From assembly GCA_002504525.1 (NCBI GenBank), contig DATD01000007.1, positions 81,158-91,590 of the forward strand: a DNA stretch of 10,433 bases, in the 5' to 3' direction. Below, in pieces: positions 5,657 through 10,433 of the stretch (position 1 is the stretch's first letter; each line of letters opens with the position of its first letter). The translations under genes and the position numbers were made by a program. This stretch comes from Methanomassiliicoccus sp. UBA345. Its GTDB lineage: Archaea; Thermoplasmatota; Thermoplasmata; Methanomassiliicoccales; Methanomassiliicoccaceae. The notes beneath the pieces are model-generated. The model ran no database searches, had not been told where the DNA came from, and worked only from the letters and a program-made list of their open reading frames with translations.

Positions 5657-6354
5657 TTCTCGCCCAGCCGCCCCTTGATCAGCTCGCATGTCGCCGTTCC
5701 CGACAGCTCCACGCACTCGATGATGACCTCGGTGCTCTTCCTGGGCTGCGAGGCGATGGTGATGACGACCTTCCTATTCTCCACCACCAGCCGGACCCGC
5801 CGGCCCCGGCCCTCTTCCCTGACGCTCTCCCCCCTATCTGCCAAAACGGCCCTGATGGCCGAATCGATGTCGGAGGCCGGCCTCCGGAAGTAGCGTATAT
5901 CCATTCGCTCGAACCTGCTCTTGTTCTTCGAACTATAGACCAGGACAGCGGCCAGGCATATCAGCAGGGCGGCCACGACCGCGAAGGTCAGAGGCTGCCC
6001 AGGATCCAGGCCGCGATAGATCGAGATGAGGGAGACGGTGAGCACCGCTACCACGGTTATGTAGATCGTCCCGATCAGCGCAGTGATCATGCGCTGCGGC
6101 ATGGTGTTCTTGGCCCAGCACTGGTAGTGTAGCTTCTGCGCCATGAGCGCCGGGATGATAGTGAGGGCGGAGGCGGCGATGGCCGCCAGCATGGTCTCCG
6201 TTACCAGGGCGGGCGCGCCTATGAGAGAGAACATCATCACGGCCAGCACGGTCGGTACGATGACTGCCAGTGAATATTCCATGACCTTCTGCCAATTATC
6301 CAATCGGCGAGATACATCCCTCGTATCGCCCATAATCCCATCCCAGGAAAGCAT
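5653..6354 (-). CDS. Unknown four-helix membrane protein with soluble C-terminal domain
   Basis: I do not recognise this 233-residue protein. Hydrophobic segments lie at about residues 27-47, 51-71, 88-112 and 121-141, arranged as two hairpins. The first two are joined by a very short turn and the third is preceded by a short basic loop. A polar C-terminal region (142-233) starts SSKNKSRFERMDIRYFRR. It then shows helix SDIDSAIRAVLADRG and strands VRLVVENRKVVITIA and EVIIECVEL, suggesting a small alpha-beta domain, probably cytoplasmic by the positive-inside rule. The start is unsure: ATG 6354 has no ribosome binding site, and ATG 6333 (residue 8) is an alternative. The gene is separate from the str operon, running the other way. 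It overlaps the DUF99 gene tail to tail by 4 bases. Confidence 0.7.
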   Translation of the reverse strand: MLSWDGIMGDTRDVSRRLDNWQKVMEYSLAVIVPTVLAVMMFSLIGAPALVTETMLAAIAASALTIIPALMAQKLHYQCWAKNTMPQRMITALIGTIYITVVAVLTVSLISIYRGLDPGQPLTFAVVAALLICLAAVLVYSSKNKSRFERMDIRYFRRPASDIDSAIRAVLADRGESVREEGRGRRVRLVVENRKVVITIASQPRKSTEVIIECVELSGTATCELIKGRLGEN

Positions 6355-6416
6355 CGCGGCAGCAGTCTAAATTGGTTTCTGCCTCGCTATTGAGTTCGCA
6401 TGTCAGTGGGCGTCTG

Positions 6417-6426
6417 TTATTAATTC
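6417..6426 (+). promoter_or_regulatory. Candidate TATA box upstream of the hairpin region
   Basis: TTATTAATTC is the same decamer as at 3719-3728. On the plus strand it would start transcription near 6447, 15 bases before the first hairpin. Its reverse, GAATTAATAA, could also serve the membrane protein gene on the minus strand, with a leader of about 40 bases. An AATTCA-N6-TGAATT inverted repeat (6422-6439) overlaps it. Confidence 0.4.
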
Positions 6427-6461
6427 AAATTACTGAATTCGTATCCCGTCCTTGGCCCGTA

Positions 6462-6545
6462 CTCCGAGCAGGCCGCTGAGGGCTTTCTCGCAAGAAAACC
6501 ACGGTCCGATGAGCCAGTATTACTCAGGGGGGACCGAATTGTTTT
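6462..6545 (+). ncRNA. Candidate structured RNA or long leader of the str operon (three hairpins)
   Basis: Three stem-loops follow one another with almost no gap. The first is CTC-cg-AGC, loop AGGCC, GCT-GAG (6462-6480). The second is GG-c-TTTCT, loop CGCA, AGAAA-a-CC (6481-6500). The third is CGGTCC-ga-TGAG, a 9-base loop, CTCA-gggg-GGACCG (6502-6536). A TTTT run (6542-6545) follows after AATTG. A TATA-like decamer lies 36-45 bases before the first stem. This could be an independent small RNA of about 100 bases ending at the T run, or a leader read through into rpsL. I recognise no known RNA family. The stems are short and unproven. Confidence 0.35.
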
Positions 6546-6598
6546 AATATCAAAGGGTATTAGCAGGTTGTCTGAACAGGCTCTGAAAAACCCTTAAT

Positions 6599-6609
6599 CG
6601 TTAAATAAG
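6599..6609 (+). promoter_or_regulatory. Probable main TATA box of the str operon
   Basis: CGTTAAATAAG lies about 50 bases upstream of the rpsL start. Transcription would begin near 6631, leaving a leader of about 23 bases that contains GGTGA at 6645-6649. The nine bases CGTTAAATA recur upstream of the EF-1alpha gene (9921-9929). A further TATA-like TTTTAATA at 6542-6549 could add a second start. Confidence 0.55.
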
Positions 6610-6653
6610 ATAACCATAATACGGAGCCCGCTCCTAATAAAGAAGGTGAAACA

Positions 6654-7082
6654 TTGGCTAGAGGTCTTAACACGGCTAGGAAGCTCAAGAGCGACCGTCA
6701 AAAGTTCCGATGGTCCGACAGTACGTACAAGCGGAGGGTATTGCGCCTTCGCGAGAAGTCCGACCCCCTGGAAGGTTCAGCCCAGGCCCGCGGGATCGTT
6801 CTCGAGAAGGTCGGGATCGAGGCAAAGCAGCCCAACTCCGCCATCCGAAAGTGTGTCAAGGTCCAGCTCATCAAGAATGGGCGTCAGATCACCGCCTTCG
6901 CGGTGGGGGACGGCGCCATTAACTTCATAGACGAGCACGACGAGGTCCTGGTGGAGGGCATCGGCGGCCGTCTAGGCCGTTCATACGGTGATATCCCGGG
7001 CGTCCGTTTCAAGGTCGTCCAGGTCAACAATGTTTCTCTGAACATGCTCGTAAGGGGGCGTGTGGAGAAGCCGGTTAGGTGA
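6654..7082 (+). CDS. rpsL: 30S ribosomal protein S12 (archaeal, uS12)
   Basis: This is a complete 142-residue archaeal S12, which shapes the decoding centre of the small subunit. It starts MARGLNTARKLKSDRQKFRWSD and carries the universal EAKQPNSAIRKCVKVQLIKNG (residues 56-76, PNSA at 60-63). The GGRLGRSYGDIPGVRFKV loop (104-121) and the basic tail VRGRVEKPVR close it. The start codon is TTG. It is chosen because the N-terminus matches the family exactly and GGTGA lies 4 bases upstream. It is the first gene of the str operon. In many euryarchaea this gene follows the RNA polymerase genes, rpl30e and nusA; here it follows its own promoter region instead. The TGA stop lies inside the ribosome binding site of rpsG. 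Confidence 0.98.
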   Translation: MARGLNTARKLKSDRQKFRWSDSTYKRRVLRLREKSDPLEGSAQARGIVLEKVGIEAKQPNSAIRKCVKVQLIKNGRQITAFAVGDGAINFIDEHDEVLVEGIGGRLGRSYGDIPGVRFKVVQVNNVSLNMLVRGRVEKPVR

Positions 7083-7087
7083 ATATT

Positions 7088-7678
7088 ATGGATGGAGAGA
7101 ACCAGGTTTCGAGCAACGGTGTTCTGCTCTTCGGCAAGTACGAGATGACCGGCATCGGCATCAGGGACGGCGGCCTAGCCAAGTACATAGACCTCACCCC
7201 CATCTCTGTGCCCCACACCGGTGGAAAGCACGCCAACCGTGCCTTCGCCAAGTCGAAGATGAGCATCGTGGAAAGACTCGTCAACAGCATGATGCGCACC
7301 GAGGTATACACGGGAAAGAAGGCCAAGACCATCGGCGTCGTCCGCGGCGCCTTCGAGATCGTGGCCAAGAAGACCAACAAGAACCCCGTGCAGGTCCTCG
7401 TTGAGGCGCTGGAGAACGCAGCCCCCCGCGAGGAGATCACTCGCCTTCAGTTCGGCGGCATTTCCGTCCCGAAGGCCGTGGACGTATCCCCGGCCCGTAG
7501 GCTCGACATCGCCCTTCGCAATCTTGCCAGGGGAACGGTCGATGCATCCTTCAAGAACAAGAAGTCGGCCGAGGAGTGCCTTGCCGATGAACTTATCCTC
7601 GCTTCCAAGGGCGACATGAACTCATTCTCGGTGGCCAAGAAGGAGGAACTGGAGCGGGTGGCGCAGTCCGCCCGCTAA
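7088..7678 (+). CDS. rpsG: 30S ribosomal protein S7 (archaeal, uS7)
   Basis: This is a 196-residue archaeal S7, the protein that nucleates 16S rRNA head assembly and lies near the E site. Family segments include LLFGKYEMTGI, YIDLTPISVPHTGGKHANRAFAKSKMSIVERLVNSMMR, AFEIVAKKTNKNPVQVLVEALENAAPREEITRLQFGGISVPKAVDVSPARRLDIALRNLARG and the C-terminal ELERVAQSAR. The start at ATG 7088 is preferred because AGGTGA (7077-7082) lies 5 bases upstream. An in-frame GTG at 7079 would add three residues but lacks a good site. The ribosome binding site contains the rpsL stop, so re-initiation by the same ribosomes is likely. The gene ends in TAA, 30 bases before fusA. Confidence 0.98.
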   Translation: MDGENQVSSNGVLLFGKYEMTGIGIRDGGLAKYIDLTPISVPHTGGKHANRAFAKSKMSIVERLVNSMMRTEVYTGKKAKTIGVVRGAFEIVAKKTNKNPVQVLVEALENAAPREEITRLQFGGISVPKAVDVSPARRLDIALRNLARGTVDASFKNKKSAEECLADELILASKGDMNSFSVAKKEELERVAQSAR

Positions 7679-7708
7679 ACCCTTTATCTATGTTTATTGG
7701 TGGTTTTT

Positions 7709-9907
7709 ATGGGACGTAAGGAAGATAACATTGCGAAGGCTGCCGCGCTCTCCAAGAGCCCGGAGTTCATTCGCAACATCGGTACCGCGGCGCACATCGA
7801 CCACGGTAAGACCACTTTGAGTGACAATCTTATCGCCGGCGCCGGCATGATGTCCAGTGACCTCGCGGGAAAGCAGCTGATGCTCGATTTCGACGAGCAG
7901 GAGCAGGCTCGTGGGATCACCATCAACGCCGCAAACGCCTCCATGGTCCACTCCTATAAAGGGAAGGAATACCTCGTCAACCTCATCGACACCCCCGGTC
8001 ACGTCGACTTCGGCGGGGACGTCACCAGGGCCATGAGGGCTCTGGACGGCGTCATCATCCTGGTGTGCGCGGTGGAAGGCATCATGCCTCAGACCGAGAC
8101 GGTCATCAGGCAGGCCCTCAAGGAGCGCGTCAGACCGGTCCTGTTCATCAACAAGGTCGACAGGCTGATCAACGAGCTGAAGGTCACCAAGGAGGAGATG
8201 CAGAAGCGCTTCGTTCACATCATCACCGAGGTCAACAAGCGTATCGCCACTCAGCTCCCTGAGCCGCTGAACAAGGAGTGGCAGGTCCGCCCCGAGGATG
8301 GCTCCGTGGCGTTCGGTTCCGCTTACAACAATTGGGCCGTCAACGTCCCCAGCATGAAGCACACTGGCATCGCCTTCAAGGACGTCTACGAGTTCTGCAG
8401 GGACAACGACCAGAAGACCCTGGCCAAGAAGTCCCCGGTTCACGAGGTCCTTCTCAGCATGGTCATCGAGCACGTACCCAACCCTCTCGATGCCCAGAAG
8501 ACCCGTATCCCCGTCATCTGGAAGGGGGACAAGGAGAGCAAGATCGGCAAGTCCATGCTCACCTGCGATGCATCTGGCCCGGTCGCCATGATGGTCACCA
8601 AGATCATCGTCGACCCCCATGCCGGAGAGGTCGCCATCGGCAGGCTGTTCTCCGGCTCCGTGACCAGGGGAATGGAGCTGTGGGTGGCCGGCATGCCCAA
8701 CGTGCAGCGCACCCAGACCATCTCGCTGTCGGTGGGGGCGGACCGCATCCCGGTCGATCACATGGAGGCCGGAAACATCGTCGCGGTGGCCGGCTTGAAG
8801 GACGCCATCGCCGGTTCGACCGTATCGTCGGACCCCGAGATGGACCCCTTCGAGAAGATCACCCACTACACCGAGCCGGTCGTTACCGTGGCCATCGAGG
8901 CCAAGCACATGAAGGACCTGCCGAAGCTGGTCGAGGTGCTGCGCTCGGTGGCCAAGTCCGATCCCTCCATCCAGGTGGAGATCAACAATGAGACCGGCGA
9001 GCACCTCCTGTCCGGAATGGGCGAGCTGCACCTCGAGATCACCACCTATCGTATCACGAACGATCACAAGATCGAGATCAAGTCCTCCCCGCCGATCGTG
9101 GTCTACAGGGAGAACATCAAGAAGAAGGGCGGACCCTTCGAGGGGAAGTCCCCCAACAAGCACAACCGCTTCTTCGTCGAGGTGGAGACCCTGCCCGACA
9201 ACATAGTCGAGGCCATGAAGAGAGGGGACATCCAGACCGAGGGAAAGATCAAGGACGCCAAGGAACTGGCGACCAAGCTCCAGGAGCTCGGCATGGACCG
9301 CGACGAGGCCCGCAGCGTGGTAGCATTCCATGGCAACAACGTCTTCATCGATGGCACCAAGGGTATCCAGTACCTCAACGAGGTCATCGAACTGTGCAAG
9401 CAGGCGTTCGATGAGGCCATGAACCTCGGCCCCCTGGCCCAGGAAAAGGTCAGCGGGATCAAGGTCCGCCTGGTCGATGCCAAGCTCCACGAGGACTCCA
9501 TCCACCGCGGTCCGGCCCAGGTCATTCCGGCGTTCCGCTCGGCTGTCTACGGCGCCATGGCCACCGGCGGCCGCGTTCTGCTGGAGCCGATGACCAAGAT
9601 CCACATCAACTGTCCCGAGTCCGTCATGGGCGACACCCTCCGCGAGATACAGCAGAGAAGGGGCGTCATCGAGGAGATCAACCAGGAGGGTGATGTGTCC
9701 ATCATCGTCTCTCAGGCCCCGGTCGCGGAGATGTTCGGATTCGCGTCCGCCATCCGCGGCGCCACTCAGGGTCGCGCGCTGTGGTCCACCGAGAACTCGG
9801 GCTTCGTCCCCGTTCCCGGTGAGCTGCAGACCAAGGTCGTAGAGCAGATCAGGACCCGGAAGGGACTGAAGCCAGAGCCGTACGACGCAGCTTACTACTC
9901 GGCTTAG
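7709..9907 (+). CDS. fusA: Translation elongation factor EF-2
   Basis: This 732-residue GTPase drives translocation on the ribosome and has full archaeal EF-2 length. GTP-binding motifs are AHIDHGKT (residues 28-35), RGITI, DTPGH (94-98) and NKVD (148-151). Domains II to V follow, and the domain III motif GMGELHLEI is clear. His599 in LHEDSIHRGPAQVIPA is the position modified to diphthamide in archaea and eukaryotes, so the factor should be a diphthamide substrate. The start at ATG 7709 gives MGRKEDNIAKA, as in other archaea, with GGTGG 5 bases upstream; an upstream TTG at 7697 is rejected. The 30-base gap after rpsG holds CTTTATCTATG, which could be a weak internal promoter. The stop is TAG, unusual for a highly expressed gene in a pyrrolysine-using archaeon. 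Confidence 0.98.
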   Translation: MGRKEDNIAKAAALSKSPEFIRNIGTAAHIDHGKTTLSDNLIAGAGMMSSDLAGKQLMLDFDEQEQARGITINAANASMVHSYKGKEYLVNLIDTPGHVDFGGDVTRAMRALDGVIILVCAVEGIMPQTETVIRQALKERVRPVLFINKVDRLINELKVTKEEMQKRFVHIITEVNKRIATQLPEPLNKEWQVRPEDGSVAFGSAYNNWAVNVPSMKHTGIAFKDVYEFCRDNDQKTLAKKSPVHEVLLSMVIEHVPNPLDAQKTRIPVIWKGDKESKIGKSMLTCDASGPVAMMVTKIIVDPHAGEVAIGRLFSGSVTRGMELWVAGMPNVQRTQTISLSVGADRIPVDHMEAGNIVAVAGLKDAIAGSTVSSDPEMDPFEKITHYTEPVVTVAIEAKHMKDLPKLVEVLRSVAKSDPSIQVEINNETGEHLLSGMGELHLEITTYRITNDHKIEIKSSPPIVVYRENIKKKGGPFEGKSPNKHNRFFVEVETLPDNIVEAMKRGDIQTEGKIKDAKELATKLQELGMDRDEARSVVAFHGNNVFIDGTKGIQYLNEVIELCKQAFDEAMNLGPLAQEKVSGIKVRLVDAKLHEDSIHRGPAQVIPAFRSAVYGAMATGGRVLLEPMTKIHINCPESVMGDTLREIQQRRGVIEEINQEGDVSIIVSQAPVAEMFGFASAIRGATQGRALWSTENSGFVPVPGELQTKVVEQIRTRKGLKPEPYDAAYYSA

Positions 9908-9920
9908 GGGAGTGAATAAG

Positions 9921-9930
9921 CGTTAAATAC
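9921..9930 (+). promoter_or_regulatory. Candidate TATA box of the EF-1alpha gene
   Basis: CGTTAAATAC lies in the 83-base gap after fusA. It would start transcription near 9952 and give a leader of about 40 bases containing GGAGG. It shares CGTTAAATA with the rpsL promoter. A stronger-looking TATATAAA at 9966-9973 is only 18-25 bases from the ATG. Confidence 0.45.
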
Positions 9931-9977
9931 GACAAATGGCATGGAGTAAAAAACCGAAATTAAAGTATATAAATGTA

Positions 9978-9982
9978 GGAGG
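9978..9982 (+). promoter_or_regulatory. Ribosome binding site of the EF-1alpha gene
   Basis: GGAGG lies 8 bases upstream of ATG 9991. It is the strongest site in the str region, where the other genes use GGTGA or GGTGG. It shows that this message has a leader rather than being leaderless. Confidence 0.75.
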
Positions 9983-9990
9983 CAGAAAAA

Positions 9991-10433
9991 ATGGCTGAGA
10001 AACCACACTTGAACCTAGTATTCATCGGTCACGTCGACCACGGCAAGTCCACCTCTGTAGGCAGGATGCTTGCTGACACTGGGAACGTTGAGCAGTATCT
10101 GATCGACAAGTACAAGAAGATGGCCGAGGAGAAGGGCAAGGGCACCTTCGAGTTCGCCTGGGTCATGGACTCTCTGAAGGAAGAGAGGGAGAGGGGCGTT
10201 ACCATCGACGTCGCTCACAAGCGGTTCAACACCGACAAGTATTACTTCACCGTCATCGACGCCCCCGGCCACCGTGACTTCGTGAAGAACATGATCACCG
10301 GTACCTCCCAGGCAGACGCCGCCGTTCTGGTCGTGTCCGCCGTTGAGGGACCTCAGGCCCAGACCAAGGAGCACATCTTCCTGGCCAGGACCCTTGGCGT
10401 GAAGCAGCTCATCATCGGCATCAACAAGATGGA
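9991..10433 (+). CDS. tuf: Translation elongation factor EF-1alpha, N-terminal part (3' partial)
   Basis: The window holds the first 147 residues. This GTPase brings aminoacyl-tRNA to the ribosomal A site. It starts MAEKPHLNLVFIGHVDHGKSTSVGRML, with the P loop GHVDHGKST at residues 13-21. The insert KYKKMAEEKGKGTFEFAWVMD, typical of EF-1alpha and absent from bacterial EF-Tu, is present. RGVTID gives the switch I threonine, and DAPGHRDF (90-97) is switch II. The sequence stops within NKMD. The ATG has GGAGG 8 bases upstream. It is the fourth gene of the str operon, 83 bases after fusA and probably also served by its own promoter. The archaeal gene is often called tuf or eef1a. Confidence 0.97.
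   Translation, partial: MAEKPHLNLVFIGHVDHGKSTSVGRMLADTGNVEQYLIDKYKKMAEEKGKGTFEFAWVMDSLKEERERGVTIDVAHKRFNTDKYYFTVIDAPGHRDFVKNMITGTSQADAAVLVVSAVEGPQAQTKEHIFLARTLGVKQLIIGINKM

Larger units (their letters stand above)
6355..6653. other. 299-base gene-free stretch with promoters and hairpins upstream of rpsL
   Basis: I see no convincing protein gene here. The stretch holds TATA-like elements at 6417-6425, 6542-6549 and 6601-6609, a short inverted repeat at 6422-6439, three abutting hairpins at 6462-6536 and a T tract at 6542-6545. The part nearest 6354 probably contains the minus-strand start signals of the membrane protein gene (AATTTAGA near 6367-6374 and the reverse of the 6417-6425 element). 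Confidence 0.6.

Noticed and set aside
6420..6590. Possible C/D box sRNA, from several CTGA matches
   Set aside because: No RTGATGA C box stands at a suitable distance; the nearest match (GATGAG) lies in a hairpin stem.
6623..6634. GGAG-CCCG-CTCC hairpin near the predicted rpsL transcription start
   Set aside because: It is only four base pairs at the expected 5' end of the message and easily arises by chance.
7694..9604. 636-codon open frame antisense to fusA
   Set aside because: It is Leu-, Asp-, Gly- and His-rich in the way produced by reading a GC-rich gene backwards in its silent-position frame. The sense strand encodes a complete EF-2.
9936..9998. 20-codon upstream frame ending inside the EF-1alpha start region
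   Set aside because: It has an ATG and stop but no ribosome binding site, and it runs through the GGAGG of the real gene. Its basic composition follows from A-rich leader DNA.
1..10433. CRISPR arrays, insertion sequences, integrase sites next to the tRNA, defence genes
   Set aside because: No direct repeat array, transposase, integrase or duplicated tRNA 3' end was seen on either strand.

Overview
The window looks archaeal, from a GC-rich member of the Euryarchaeota/Thermoplasmatota. The evidence is KEOPS subunit Pcc1, an archaeosine-type tRNA-guanine transglycosylase (TgtA), Pth2, a DUF99 protein, archaeal-type S12/S7/EF-2/EF-1alpha, a tRNA-Gln with an A1-U72 pair and no encoded CCA, and TATA-like boxes placed for leaderless or short-leader transcripts. 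A Methanomassiliicoccales-like host is plausible but not proven. Five of the twelve visible stop codons are TAG, including that of EF-2, which argues against heavy pyrrolysine use.

Layout. Bases 1-285 hold the C-terminal end (TRAM domain) of a MiaB/CDKAL1-like t6A methylthiotransferase. It is followed by tRNA-Gln(UUG) with its own TATA box. On the minus strand lie a nitroreductase and a VOC-fold protein, whose stop codon overlaps the tRNA 3' end. Then come pcc1 (+) and tgtA (-), meeting tail to tail with no gap. A 107-base divergent promoter region with a 23-bp dyad separates tgtA from an anchored, sequon-rich unknown protein (+). Pth2 and a DUF99 protein follow (+), 2 bases apart. DUF99 converges on a four-helix membrane protein (-), and the two share a CTAG stop palindrome. 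A gene-free stretch at 6355-6653 holds several TATA-like boxes and three abutting hairpins ahead of a T tract. It leads into the str operon: rpsL, rpsG, fusA and the start of the EF-1alpha gene, which is cut off by the window end.

How the genes fit together. The first two thirds is a loose neighbourhood of tRNA maturation and quality control: t6A synthesis (Pcc1), its probable thiomethylation, archaeosine insertion at G15, peptidyl-tRNA recycling (Pth2) and a tRNA substrate with G15. The last third encodes the ribosomal decoding-site proteins and both elongation GTPases. All three convergent junctions have zero or negative spacing, leaving no intergenic DNA for separate terminators. No mobile element, CRISPR array or defence system is visible. 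The least explained parts are the hairpin region upstream of rpsL, the 23-bp dyad at 3735-3757, and two unrecognised membrane-associated proteins.
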